A stretch of 27,280 nt of DNA from Candidatus Shapirobacteria bacterium (GTDB lineage Bacteria; Patescibacteriota; Microgenomatia; UBA12405). This document shows, piece after piece, positions 7,043-14,734 of this stretch. How positions within the stretch are numbered: position 1 is the first letter of the stretch; the number at the start of each line of letters is the position of its first letter. The translations under genes were made by a program, and so were the position numbers. Under the pieces are notes generated by a model. The model was not told the DNA's origin. It did not search any database and worked only from the letters and a program-made list of their open reading frames with translations. The stretch lies in the NCBI GenBank assembly GCA_018500045.2, contig JAHBAQ020000017.1:1-27280 (forward strand), in the 5' to 3' direction.

Positions 7043-9667
7043 ATGAATAGGTTGCGTAAATTTTCAAAGGTGAGTGGTTTTGCTAGATTGGTGGTTTTAG
7101 TAGTGATGTTGGTGGTAGCAGTGTCTATGCCGATTGCAGTGAGGTTGGTGCAACAGAATCAAGAAAATAGAAGTAGTGCGGCGTCTGGTACTAATAGTAA
7201 TATTAAACAAGATAAGAAATGTAAGGATGTGGGTGGAGTCTGTCAAAAAAAATCAGGTAGTTGTAATGGAACTTATTTAAATAATTATTGTCCGAGTAGT
7301 GGAACCAGCGTTAAATGTTGTGTACCAGCTAAAGATACGGCAAAGTGTTTGGATGTTGGGGGAAGGTGTCAGTTTACTTCGAAAACAGCAACTTGTAGTG
7401 GTAATGTGGTGAAAAGTTTATGTTCTTCCAAAACAAATGGTGGTAGTGTGGTTTGTTGTGTGGCTCCTGACAGTGATAGTCCATGTACTGCTTTGGGTGG
7501 AACTTGTGTTGATTCATCGGTAAAAACTGCTGGTGGTAGTTGTGCAGCGTCTGAAGGTCAAAATGGATTTTTGGATCTTAATAGATCTTGTAAAGAAGAG
7601 GGAAAGACTTGTTGTTTTCCATCTTCTTGGGATGTAGATGGTAAGTGTGTTGATTATGCAAAAAAAACTTTGACAAGTTTACCTGAGGCTTTATGTTTGT
7701 CTGGGACTGTTTCTTGGGATGGTGGTGATATGGCTGGTTCTGATGGTAAATTAAATTGGAAATGTAAGGGGTTCAACGATGGTAAGACTGTTAATTGTGC
7801 GGCTAAATTTAAGGGAGTGAGAGATACTGATAAATGTTTGAAAGTTGGTGGACGTTGTCAGGAAAAAACAACAGCTTGTAGTGGTGGAAGTTTTAGAACA
7901 GATAAAACTGATTTGTGTTCTGGTTCTAATGCGAGTGGAGTTGGGTGTTGTGTCGTGACGGGGAGTACTAATCCTTGTACCGCAATGAAAGGGACTTGTG
8001 TGGCTTCGGCTTCGGCGACAACTTCTGGTGGTGGTTGTGCCTCATCAAGTGGAGACGGGATTTTTGATTTAACTTTTTCTTGTGAAAAAAATTCACTTTG
8101 TTGTTTTTCGAAAAGTATCAATATAAACGGTAAATGTGTTGATTATTCAAAGGTAGTGTCTGCAGTGCCGGAGAAGTTATGTACTTCGGGTACAGCTTCT
8201 TGGTCTTGGTCTACTGGCAAGGATGATGATGATAATGATGTTTTGGCAGGAGATAGAAATGGTATTGATGGTGCTTTAAATTGGAAATGTGAGGGATTGG
8301 GTGAGGGCGATGATGATGAATGTATGGCAAAAATGAAAGTTGATGGAAAGTGCAATTCGGAGTATGTAGGTGAAGGGAAATCGTCTGTCTTAAGACCGAG
8401 TGATGCTTTGGTTTGTAGTGCTGGTAAGTTGATAGAGAAGAGTGGTAAAGATGGTTATTACACTTGGAAGTGTAAAGGTTTAAATGGTGGTAAAACAGTA
8501 AATTGTAAAATCAGGCGTAATAGTTGTGGAACTTATGGTGGAACTTGTGTTGATAGTAAGGATAAGTGTACTAGTTTAGGAGGTAAGGAATCGAAGGATG
8601 AAACAAAGTTTTGTGGTAAATTGTTTTGTTGTAAATTGCCCGAACCAACGGCAGTTCCGACGAGTTCGGCTCCGACAGTAAGGCCAACAATCACTCCAAC
8701 TGGGGTCGCTCCGACAGTAAGGCCAACAATCACTCCGACTGGAGTTGCTCCGACAATAAGGCCAACAGTGACTCCGACGGGGGTGGGAGTAACTGTTTTA
8801 CCAACAAGTGTTACTTTGAACTTTACAACTTTGGAATTGGCGGTGGGCGGAAGACAATTGATTGGGGTGACAGTAGTACCAACGACAGCAACCAATAAAA
8901 ATGTGACTTGGGAAACTACAAATGCATCGGTGGCAAGTGTGAGTAATACTGGTTTAGTAACGGGGGTGGCTATTGGAAGTGCAACGATTACAGCTAAGAC
9001 AATAAATGGTAAATCAGATACGGTGAGCGTGGTGGTTAAAAACACTATCACTGGAGCACCAACAGTGGCTCCAACGGGTGTAGTACCGACTGGTGATTTA
9101 GCAGAAGAACCAAAAGTGAGTTTTAAATTTTCATTTAGAGGAGTTTCTCCTCAAGTGTCGGAATGTTTTGATGCTTTGAATGATTTAAAGGTTGAGGTGA
9201 TGAATATTACATCGAGAGAATATGAATCTGGTATTGAGGCTGGTTTTGAAGCATTAGTAGGTCAAACAACCCCAATTGGTGATCAGATTTTTAGAGTGAC
9301 AGATTTGATGTTGGATACCGATAAATTTTCCAGGGCTAATGCATTTAATTATATTAAAATTAAGGGACCGTTCCATGTCCAGGCTAGAATGTGTCAGAAT
9401 AATCAGTCAGGAAAATTAAGTGATACTACTGTGTGTGCTGTTAAATTAGATGGGTCTGTTGTTTATGATTTTTCTCGATATGCCTTATTATCGGGTGATA
9501 TTAATCAAGATGGAATGGTTAACGGAATAGATTATTCAGAATTAAAATCTAATTTTGGTCAGGAGATTTCTTGTGGGGATGATGGTGATTTAAATATGGA
9601 CGGAGTAGTGAATAGTATTGATGCTAACTTGTTGAAAGATGCTCTTTCTACTAGAGATGATGAGTAG
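7043..9667 (+). CDS. Large Cys-rich surface protein with BIG2 and dockerin domains
   Basis: This 874-residue protein has an N-terminal anchor helix (about 15-36). About 500 residues of Cys-rich modules of two kinds follow. One kind has the pattern K/P-C-x3-GG-x-C ... C ... CC (about six copies). The other has the pattern DGKC...LC-x-SG-x(n)-LNWKC-x-G-x-NGG-x-x-x-x-C (three copies). A Pro/Thr linker contains a 13-residue tandem repeat. Residues about 586-668 form a BIG2 Ig-like domain with TTNASVASVSNTGLVTG. The conserved KVSFKFSFRGV region (also in the gene at 1-1356) comes next, and a type I dockerin with GDINQDGMVNGIDY and GDLNMDGVVNSID ends the protein. It is likely exported, disulfide-rich and calcium-binding. 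No catalytic motif was recognised. It is a paralogue of the first gene, separated from it by housekeeping genes. Confidence 0.9.
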   Translation: MNRLRKFSKVSGFARLVVLVVMLVVAVSMPIAVRLVQQNQENRSSAASGTNSNIKQDKKCKDVGGVCQKKSGSCNGTYLNNYCPSSGTSVKCCVPAKDTAKCLDVGGRCQFTSKTATCSGNVVKSLCSSKTNGGSVVCCVAPDSDSPCTALGGTCVDSSVKTAGGSCAASEGQNGFLDLNRSCKEEGKTCCFPSSWDVDGKCVDYAKKTLTSLPEALCLSGTVSWDGGDMAGSDGKLNWKCKGFNDGKTVNCAAKFKGVRDTDKCLKVGGRCQEKTTACSGGSFRTDKTDLCSGSNASGVGCCVVTGSTNPCTAMKGTCVASASATTSGGGCASSSGDGIFDLTFSCEKNSLCCFSKSININGKCVDYSKVVSAVPEKLCTSGTASWSWSTGKDDDDNDVLAGDRNGIDGALNWKCEGLGEGDDDECMAKMKVDGKCNSEYVGEGKSSVLRPSDALVCSAGKLIEKSGKDGYYTWKCKGLNGGKTVNCKIRRNSCGTYGGTCVDSKDKCTSLGGKESKDETKFCGKLFCCKLPEPTAVPTSSAPTVRPTITPTGVAPTVRPTITPTGVAPTIRPTVTPTGVGVTVLPTSVTLNFTTLELAVGGRQLIGVTVVPTTATNKNVTWETTNASVASVSNTGLVTGVAIGSATITAKTINGKSDTVSVVVKNTITGAPTVAPTGVVPTGDLAEEPKVSFKFSFRGVSPQVSECFDALNDLKVEVMNITSREYESGIEAGFEALVGQTTPIGDQIFRVTDLMLDTDKFSRANAFNYIKIKGPFHVQARMCQNNQSGKLSDTTVCAVKLDGSVVYDFSRYALLSGDINQDGMVNGIDYSELKSNFGQEISCGDDGDLNMDGVVNSIDANLLKDALSTRDDE
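8669..8785 (+). repeat. Three 39-bp in-frame tandem repeats (linker)
   Basis: Three consecutive units (8669-8707, 8708-8746, 8747-8785) each encode APTVRPTITPTGV or a close variant. Units 1 and 2 are nearly identical at DNA level and unit 3 is more diverged. They form the extended Pro/Thr linker before the BIG2 domain. Copy number is likely to vary between strains by slippage. Confidence 0.95.
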
Positions 9668-9680
9668 ATTGGCTTTTAGA

Positions 9681-9689
9681 TGTTAGAAT
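9681..9689 (+). promoter_or_regulatory. Extended -10 (TGTTAGAAT)
   Basis: TGTTAGAAT lies 6 nt before the ATG at 9696. The same 9-mer is found 5 nt before the ATG at 13476. It implies a separate, leaderless transcript for the coiled-coil protein, probably continuing into cysS. Confidence 0.6.
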
Positions 9690-9695
9690 TGGTTT

Positions 9696-10202
9696 ATGGG
9701 TGATAATCATCAGATTATAAAAGGGGTAATTAAAGGTTTGGGTCAGATTGGATTGGAAACTGTAGAGAAAGCTAAAGAAGAAACAGGAAGGATCGCAGAA
9801 AGTGTAATTACGGGAAAAGAATTGTTGGGTTTAGAGAGGACAATGAGTGAGAGCGAGTTGGAATTTAAAAAACAGGAAGAAGAAAGAAAAAGTAGAGAGG
9901 AGGCGGAAAAATTAAGAAAGGAAATGGGGTCAGGAAGAAAGGTGGAAGAAGAAATAACTCAGTTGAGGAAACAAGAAGAAAGAGAAGATGAGGAAAAAGA
10001 AAGGTATTATGAACAGTCTAAGCAACAAAGAGAAATACAAGAGCAACAACAAGCGGAATATAATGACTTGATAATGGAATCATCGAATCCAGCAAAACAA
10101 AAAAAGTCGCGAGGAAGTGCGTTTATTCAAAAGAAGAAAAAACAACAGCCGACTCAATCTCAAATGTCGCAAACGCAGGAATTTAAAGGTAAACTAGACT
10201 AG
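9696..10202 (+). CDS. Hypothetical charged coiled-coil protein
   Basis: This is a 168-residue protein of unknown function. The first 50 residues contain Gly-spaced amphipathic helices (IIKGVIKGLGQIGLETVEKA). Residues about 50-125 are an almost uninterrupted Glu/Lys/Arg/Gln coiled coil (KKQEEERKSREEAEKLRKE and similar). The end is a basic Gln-rich tail with a KKKKQQPTQSQ stretch. There is no signal peptide, so it is probably cytoplasmic. It lies between a surface-protein gene and cysS, with only 3 nt to cysS. The proximity suggests co-transcription but says little about function. Small proteins of this kind with no known role are common in Microgenomates-type genomes; I cannot assign a family. 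Confidence 0.8.
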   Translation: MGDNHQIIKGVIKGLGQIGLETVEKAKEETGRIAESVITGKELLGLERTMSESELEFKKQEEERKSREEAEKLRKEMGSGRKVEEEITQLRKQEEREDEEKERYYEQSKQQREIQEQQQAEYNDLIMESSNPAKQKKSRGSAFIQKKKKQQPTQSQMSQTQEFKGKLD

Positions 10203-10205
10203 TTT

Positions 10206-11564
10206 ATGAAAATTTATAATACAGCCACAAGACAAAAAGAGGAATTAAATAAAAATCCAGGAGAGGAAGTAAAGGTTTATTCTTGTGGACCAACCGTGTA
10301 TTGGAATCAACACATTGGAAATATGTATGCTTTTTTAAGTTGGGATATTTTAGTTAGAATTTTGAGGTATTTGAATTACAATGTGGTTTGGATGATGAAT
10401 ATTACTGATGTGGGACATATGACGTCAGATGAAGATGCTGGTGAAGACAAAATGGAGAAAGGGGCTTTGAGGGAGGGAATAAGTCCTTGGGAAATTGCAA
10501 AAAAATATGAAGGTCAGTTTTTGGAAAGCTTAGGACTTTTGAATATAAAAAAACCAGATGTATTATGGAGAGCAACTGATCATATTGAGGAACAAATTGC
10601 TTTAGCAAAAAAAATAGATGAAAATGGTTTTGCTTATAAAACAAAAACAGGTTTAGTATTTGATACGTCAAAATTTCCTGATTATGCAAAATTTGCTAAT
10701 TTGAAATTGGATGAAATGGAATCTGGGGCTAGAGTAGAAGTTGATGAAGAAAAGAAGAATCCGTGGGATTTTTTGTTATGGGTGACTAACCAACCAAATC
10801 ATATTATGAAATGGAACAGTCCTTGGGGTGAGGGTTTCCCAGGGTGGCACCTTGAATGTACGGCAATGTCAACGGCAAAATTAGGAGAAACTTTTGATAT
10901 TCATACGGGTGGAATTGAACATATTGGGGTTCACCATACTAATGAAATTGCCCAAGGATATGGTGCTTTTGGACATAACACGGCTAATTATTGGATGCAC
11001 AATGCTTGGTTAACTCTTAAAGATGGGAAAATGAGTAAATCTTTAGGAAATGTTTACACAGTTCAGGATTTAATAAAACTGGAGTTTGATCCGATGGCTT
11101 TTAGATATTTGGTTTTAACATCTCATTATAGAAAAGGTTTGACTTTTTCATTTGACTCTATGAAAGCGGCTCAGGTGGCTTTGAATAAATTGAGAAGTTA
11201 TAAAGTTGATGAATTAGGTGAAATTAACCAAGACTTTAAAAAAGAATTCCAAGAAAAAATAGGTGATGACTTGGCAATGCCGGAGGCGGTAGCAGTAGTG
11301 TGGAGAATGATGAAGTCTGATTTGTCGGCTGAGGATAAATGGGTAACCCTTTTAGACTTTGATCAAGTTCTAGGTTTGAATTTAGGGATTGATTCTAAAG
11401 AAGAGAAGGTTCCTCAGGAAGTTTTGGATTTAGTTGAACAGAGGAAAAAGGCGAGGGAAGAGAAAAATTGGGGGGAGTCGGATAGATTGAGGGAAATTAT
11501 CAAAGAAAAAGGATATCTGGTTGAAGATTCCCAAAATTCTTGTAAAATACAAAGAATCAAATAA
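10206..11564 (+). CDS. cysS: Cysteinyl-tRNA synthetase
   Basis: This is a 452-residue class I synthetase that charges tRNA-Cys. The zinc-binding Cys is in VYSCGPTVY (C27), followed by the HIGH-type motif HIGN (36-39). The second zinc Cys is in GWHLECTAM, and the zinc His/Glu pair is in HTGGIEHIGVHHTNEIAQ. KMSKS is at 275-279, followed by SLGNVYTVQDL. The C-terminal helical region contains the family-typical ARKEKNWGESDRLRE-like segment (KAREEKNWGESDRLREIIKEKGY). The length is close to the normal 460. An AT-rich hairpin overlaps the stop codon. Confidence 0.97.
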   Translation: MKIYNTATRQKEELNKNPGEEVKVYSCGPTVYWNQHIGNMYAFLSWDILVRILRYLNYNVVWMMNITDVGHMTSDEDAGEDKMEKGALREGISPWEIAKKYEGQFLESLGLLNIKKPDVLWRATDHIEEQIALAKKIDENGFAYKTKTGLVFDTSKFPDYAKFANLKLDEMESGARVEVDEEKKNPWDFLLWVTNQPNHIMKWNSPWGEGFPGWHLECTAMSTAKLGETFDIHTGGIEHIGVHHTNEIAQGYGAFGHNTANYWMHNAWLTLKDGKMSKSLGNVYTVQDLIKLEFDPMAFRYLVLTSHYRKGLTFSFDSMKAAQVALNKLRSYKVDELGEINQDFKKEFQEKIGDDLAMPEAVAVVWRMMKSDLSAEDKWVTLLDFDQVLGLNLGIDSKEEKVPQEVLDLVEQRKKAREEKNWGESDRLREIIKEKGYLVEDSQNSCKIQRIK

Positions 11565-11591
11565 CTTTTTTGGTTGTAAAAAAAAGTTATT
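11560..11591 (+). terminator. AT-rich hairpin at the cysS 3' end
   Basis: There is a perfect 12-bp inverted repeat, AATAACTTTTTT (11560-11571) and AAAAAAGTTATT (11580-11591), with an 8-nt loop. It overlaps the cysS stop codon. The stem is weak (two G-C pairs) and no U-tract follows, so it may be a weak terminator or an RNA-stability element between cysS and the rpsF operon. Confidence 0.45.
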
Positions 11592-11593
11592 CA

Positions 11594-11602
11594 TGTTAAC
11601 CT
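11594..11602 (+). promoter_or_regulatory. Candidate extended -10 (TGTTAACCT) for the rpsF operon
   Basis: The TG-n-TAACCT arrangement ends 9 nt before the ATG at 11612, and no Shine-Dalgarno precedes that ATG. It would start the rpsF-ssb-rpsR transcript. Confidence 0.35.
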
Positions 11603-11611
11603 AACAAGCTA

Positions 11612-11902
11612 ATGAAAGGAAATAAATATCAATACCAACTAGTGGTAGTTTTAAACCCAAAGACTGAGGAAAAAGAAAAAGTCTTGGCTAAAGTTACTGA
11701 CTGGTTAGAAAAAAACAAAATAGAGTCAGTTTCTGACCATACCGGTCTAAAAGAATTGGCTTACGAAATTAATGAGAACACTAAAGGTGATTTTTGGGTG
11801 TACAGCTTAAATTCAGAATCCCCAATCAAACTTAAAGAGTTCAATTTATTACTAAATCGTGAATCTAATATTATTAGATATTTAATATTGAAAAAGGAGT
11901 AA
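11612..11902 (+). CDS. rpsF: 30S ribosomal protein bS6
   Basis: This is a 96-residue protein with the S6 ferredoxin-like pattern: YQYQLVVVLNPK at the start, a helix (EKEKVLAKVTDWLEKN), GLKELAYEINENTKGDFWVYSL (family: G-x-RRLAYPI-x-K-x2-G-x-Y), and IRYLILKKE at the end. bS6 forms a complex with bS18 on the 30S platform, and rpsR is two genes downstream. It is first in the conserved rpsF-ssb-rpsR operon, and ssb follows 4 nt after its stop. Confidence 0.95.
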   Translation: MKGNKYQYQLVVVLNPKTEEKEKVLAKVTDWLEKNKIESVSDHTGLKELAYEINENTKGDFWVYSLNSESPIKLKEFNLLLNRESNIIRYLILKKE

Positions 11903-11906
11903 GTAT

Positions 11907-12398
11907 ATGCCTAGCAGATGTTTGAATAGGGTAACTTTAATTGGTAATTTAACTCGTGACCCTGAGTTAAGATACACCCCAGGTGGTATGGCGGTAGCAT
12001 CTTTTGGAGTAGCTACTAATAGAGTTTGGGTAACCAAACAAGGCGAAAGAAAAGAAGATGCGCAGTTTCATCGAATTGTAGCTTGGAATAAATTAGCCGA
12101 GCTTTGTTCTCAGCTTTTATCCAAAGGTCGAAGAGTTTATGTAGAGGGTAGAATTCAATACAGAGACTTTACTGATCAGGAAAATAATAAAAAACAAATT
12201 GCAGAAATTATTATTGATGACATGATTATTTTAGACAATAAAGGTAATAATGATCATGCCGAGTCGGTTGATTTAGCTGGTGCAGCTCCGATGGAGGCTG
12301 AAGTTGGTCAAGCAGAAGGCAGTATTGAAGATATTGTCATTCCAGATGATATTGGTGCTCCAGAAGAATCAAAGAAAGACGAAGAAATGCCTTTTTAA
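11907..12398 (+). CDS. ssb: Single-stranded DNA-binding protein
   Basis: This is a 163-residue protein. It has the classic SSB OB-fold start, LNRVTLIGNLTRDPELRYTPGGMAVASFGVATN, followed by FHRIVAWNKLAELCSQLLSKGRRVYVEGRIQYR. A poorly conserved acidic linker leads to the C-terminal tip EEMPF, the protein-interaction tail (family consensus DDDIPF). It coats ssDNA and recruits replication and repair proteins. A good Shine-Dalgarno (AAGGAG, 11894-11899) lies 7 nt before the ATG, as expected for an internal operon gene. Confidence 0.97.
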   Translation: MPSRCLNRVTLIGNLTRDPELRYTPGGMAVASFGVATNRVWVTKQGERKEDAQFHRIVAWNKLAELCSQLLSKGRRVYVEGRIQYRDFTDQENNKKQIAEIIIDDMIILDNKGNNDHAESVDLAGAAPMEAEVGQAEGSIEDIVIPDDIGAPEESKKDEEMPF

Positions 12399-12404
12399 TA
12401 AACT

Positions 12405-12656
12405 ATGATGAAAAAAAGTAAAAAAGACAGTTTATTGATTGCAAAAAGAAAAGGCCGAGAAAAGGGCTGTACTTTTTGTAAAAATAAAACTCTTCCGCGA
12501 TGGGAAGATTATGAGAAGTATGGTGAGTTTTTATCTCCTCGAGGTAGAATTTTAGCTTCTCAATATACCGGTGTTTGTGCTAAACATCAAAGAAAATTAA
12601 TTAAAGCAATCAAACAAGCACGACATTTGGCTTTGTTGCCATTTGTAACCCAGTAA
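12405..12656 (+). CDS. rpsR: 30S ribosomal protein bS18 (zinc-binding form)
   Basis: This is an 83-residue protein with the S18 core YEKYGEFLSPRGRILASQYTGVCAKHQRKLIKAIKQARHLALLPFV. Cys22, Cys25, Cys58 and His61 make a potential zinc site (C+ form). A second ATG at 12408 is an equally possible start. It is the last gene of the rpsF-ssb-rpsR operon, and a strong terminator follows. In many bacteria rplI (bL9) comes next; it is absent here, which agrees with reports of bL9 loss in some CPR groups. Confidence 0.95.
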   Translation: MMKKSKKDSLLIAKRKGREKGCTFCKNKTLPRWEDYEKYGEFLSPRGRILASQYTGVCAKHQRKLIKAIKQARHLALLPFVTQ

Positions 12657-12682
12657 TTTTTCGAATTTACTCAGGATTTGAG

Positions 12683-12715
12683 CCCCTCTGTTACGTTGGT
12701 AATGGAGGGGTTTTT
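12683..12715 (+). terminator. Rho-independent terminator of rpsF-ssb-rpsR
   Basis: There is a 12-bp stem with two wobble pairs: CCCCTCTGTTAC (12683-12694) pairs with GTAATGGAGGGG (12699-12710). The loop is GTTG, and five T residues follow (12711-12715). It ends the ribosomal operon. Confidence 0.9.
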
Positions 12716-12724
12716 GGTTATAAT
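12696..12724 (+). promoter_or_regulatory. Promoter overlapping the upstream terminator
   Basis: TATAAT (12719-12724) is the best -10 box in the window. A weak -35 (TTGGTA, 12696-12701) sits 17 nt upstream, inside the loop and 3' arm of the terminator hairpin. The -10 ends 7 nt before the ATG at 12732, so the transcript should be nearly leaderless. Confidence 0.6.
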
Positions 12725-12731
12725 TAGATTT

Positions 12732-13472
12732 ATGAGAAAGAAGATAAAAGCCAAGTGGATAATTAAAGTTTCCGGTGAGGTAAAGTTTTTGGTAAAAAAT
12801 GGAGAGAAAGTGTCTCGAGGGCAAGTGGTAGCTAAAATAAAACCAAAGATAATTGAGTCTTTTAATTTTTCTGAATTTTTGGGTAAAATGTCTCAGGATA
12901 GTTTGGATAAATTAAATGAAAAGTTTAAAAATACTTGGGTGAATAATGGTGATTTGGTTTGTTTGACCGGGGGAGTGTTTCCAAAGAAGATTTGTTTCCC
13001 GATGAGTGGTAATTTTTTAGGGATTGATGAATTTGGTAATTTAAAGATCGAAAAAGTAGAGGATAAAGAAAAGGAAATTTTATCTCCAGTAGAAAGTAGT
13101 GTCTTAAAAATAGAGGAGGATAAAATTATTTTGGAATTTGAAGCCAAGGAGTTTAAAGGTGAAGGGTTGGTTGAGGGTAAATCTTGGAGTAGAGGCGAAA
13201 TTGGGGAGATTAATAATCTTAAAGATTTATCGTCGACTATTGATGGCGGAATACTTTTTACTAATAATCTTTCTAAGGCATTTTTATTAAAAGCAGAAGT
13301 GGTTGGGGCAGTGGCGGTGGTAACAAAAACAGAATTATCGGAATCTATAGATGTTAATTTACCTGTTTTAAAAATTATTCCTGATGATTGGGATGAACTG
13401 TTAAGTATATCGGGGGAGAAAAGTATTTTGATAAATTCTAGAGTGGGTCGGTTATTAATGGTGTTAGAATAG
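12732..13472 (+). CDS. Hypothetical protein with biotinyl/lipoyl-like barrel segments
   Basis: This is a 246-residue protein of unknown function. I choose ATG 12732 because TATAAT lies just upstream and the longer in-frame start at 12678 would begin in the terminator region. The N-terminus (KVSGEVKFLVKNGEKVSRGQVVAKIKPK) resembles the half-barrel of biotinyl/lipoyl or HlyD-type domains. A second similar stretch is LTGGVFPKKICFPMSGNFLGIDEFGNLKIEKVE. No Lys in an MKM-type loop is present, so post-translational lipoylation is not indicated. No transmembrane helix is seen. The C-terminal half has alternating hydrophobic strands (GGILFTNNLSKAFLLKAEVVGAVAVVTKTEL). It lies upstream of the S41 peptidase gene, whose promoter overlaps its 3' end. 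Confidence 0.8.
   Translation: MRKKIKAKWIIKVSGEVKFLVKNGEKVSRGQVVAKIKPKIIESFNFSEFLGKMSQDSLDKLNEKFKNTWVNNGDLVCLTGGVFPKKICFPMSGNFLGIDEFGNLKIEKVEDKEKEILSPVESSVLKIEEDKIILEFEAKEFKGEGLVEGKSWSRGEIGEINNLKDLSSTIDGGILFTNNLSKAFLLKAEVVGAVAVVTKTELSESIDVNLPVLKIIPDDWDELLSISGEKSILINSRVGRLLMVLE
13462..13470 (+). promoter_or_regulatory. Extended -10 (TGTTAGAAT) inside the preceding gene's end
   Basis: TGTTAGAAT overlaps the stop codon of the upstream gene and lies 5 nt before the ATG at 13476. It is identical to the box at 9681-9689. Confidence 0.6.
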
Positions 13473-13475
13473 ATA

Positions 13476-14672
13476 ATGCGTTTAAAAAATATAAGAAATT
13501 TAGCTTTAGGTTTAGCTTTGATATTAGTAGTGGGAGCAGTCGGCTATAAATTGGGGCAAAAAAATCAGACTTTGCCTGAAGGAAACCAGTTTGATTTATC
13601 GTTGATGTGGAAGGTAAGGAATGCTTTAATGGAAGATTATTTGGATAGAGATAAGGTAAAAAATGATAAAGAGTTGATGTATGGATCGATTGAGGGAATG
13701 GTGGAAGCTTTGGATGATCCTTATACTATGTTTTTACCGCCGGAAGAAAACAAGAGTGCCAATGAAGATTTAGCTGGATCATTTGCTGGAGTAGGAATTC
13801 AGTTGGGGTATAAAGAAAAAACTTTGGCGGCAATGTCAATTATCCCAAAAAGTCCGGCAGAAGCAGCTGGAGTTAAAGCTGGTGATTTGATTTTAAAGAT
13901 TGTAGACAAAGCAAATAAAGTGGATAAAGATACGACCGGAATTAGTTTAGATGGAGCAGTTAAACTAATCAGAGGAGAGAAGGGGACTGAAGTAACTTTG
14001 ACTTTATATCGTGAAGGTAAAGCGGGGACATTTGATATGACCTTAAAAAGGGATGATATTAATGTTCCGGGACTAGAGATGGAATGGAAAGAGGTGAATG
14101 GGAAAAAAATAGCCTGGATAAAGTTTTATAAATTTAGTGAGCAAATTTTTAATGAATGGCCAGAAATTGTGAGTAAAATAGAGAAGGAAAAAGGTAATAA
14201 TTATGGTGGAATAATTTTGGATTTAAGAAATAATCCGGGTGGTTATTTGCAAGCTAGCGTGTTGGCGGCGTCGGATTTTTTGAAAGAAGGGGTGGTAGTT
14301 AAGCAGGAATCGTCTAGCGGGGTTACTGAAACTTATAGAGTAGATCAAACTAAAGGTAATTTAGTTAATGATAAATTGGTGGTGTTAATTAACGGTGGTA
14401 GTGCTTCTGCATCGGAAATTTTGGCGGGAGCGTTAAAAGATCATAATCGGGCAAAGTTGGTAGGGGAAAAGTCTTTTGGTAAAGGGACAGTTCAAGAAAC
14501 TAAAGAATTTAAAGATGGGAGTGGTATACATATAACAATTGCCAAATGGTTGTTGCCCAATGGAAAAAATATTCATAAAGAGGGAATAACTCCGGATGTG
14601 GAAGTAAAGGCTGGTGATGATCCAAAAGTTGATGTGCAATTGGATAAAGCTATTGAGGTTTTATTACAATAG
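13476..14672 (+). CDS. S41-family C-terminal processing peptidase (CtpA/Prc type)
   Basis: This is a 398-residue protein with an N-terminal anchor helix (about 9-26). A helical region follows (MWKVRNALMEDYLDRDKV), with the S41 signature GSIEGMVEALDDPYTMFLPPEE. A PDZ domain (about 100-195) contains GVGIQLGYKEKTLAAMSIIP and SPAEAAGVKAGDLILKI. The peptidase core has ILDLRNNPGGYL, then NGGSASASE with the likely nucleophile Ser311, and GEKSFGKGTVQ with the general base Lys336 and Gln340. CTPs degrade or trim extracytoplasmic proteins from the C-terminus. With its HtrA-type neighbour it forms an envelope protein quality-control pair. The length is normal for the CtpA group. Confidence 0.95.
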   Translation: MRLKNIRNLALGLALILVVGAVGYKLGQKNQTLPEGNQFDLSLMWKVRNALMEDYLDRDKVKNDKELMYGSIEGMVEALDDPYTMFLPPEENKSANEDLAGSFAGVGIQLGYKEKTLAAMSIIPKSPAEAAGVKAGDLILKIVDKANKVDKDTTGISLDGAVKLIRGEKGTEVTLTLYREGKAGTFDMTLKRDDINVPGLEMEWKEVNGKKIAWIKFYKFSEQIFNEWPEIVSKIEKEKGNNYGGIILDLRNNPGGYLQASVLAASDFLKEGVVVKQESSSGVTETYRVDQTKGNLVNDKLVVLINGGSASASEILAGALKDHNRAKLVGEKSFGKGTVQETKEFKDGSGIHITIAKWLLPNGKNIHKEGITPDVEVKAGDDPKVDVQLDKAIEVLLQ

Positions 14673-14719
14673 TTTTAAGCTATTTTTAAGTTTTTGAAAG
14701 TATTAATTAATAATATTAG

Positions 14720-14728
14720 TGGTTTAAT
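14720..14728 (+). promoter_or_regulatory. Extended -10 (TGGTTTAAT) for the HtrA-type protease
   Basis: TGGTTTAAT lies 6 nt before the ATG at 14735 and is identical in sequence and spacing to the dnaX box at 4510-4518. It would give a leaderless transcript. Confidence 0.55.
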
Positions 14729-14734
14729 TATTTT

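Noticed and set aside
8669..8785. CRISPR-like array
   Set aside because: The 39-bp units are contiguous with no spacers and are in frame in a Pro/Thr linker.
8533..9051. Open frame of 172 codons on the minus strand
   Set aside because: It lies fully inside the Pro/Thr linker and BIG2 region of the plus-strand surface protein. Its Val/Thr/Gly repeats simply mirror that repeat, and it has no promoter or Shine-Dalgarno.
12678..12731. N-terminal extension of the lipoyl-like protein
   Set aside because: It would be encoded by the terminator and promoter region; TATAAT directly before ATG 12732 supports the shorter form.
14669..14690. Terminator after the S41 peptidase gene
   Set aside because: Only a 5-bp A-U-rich stem (AATAG/CTATT) with a short T-run; too weak to list.
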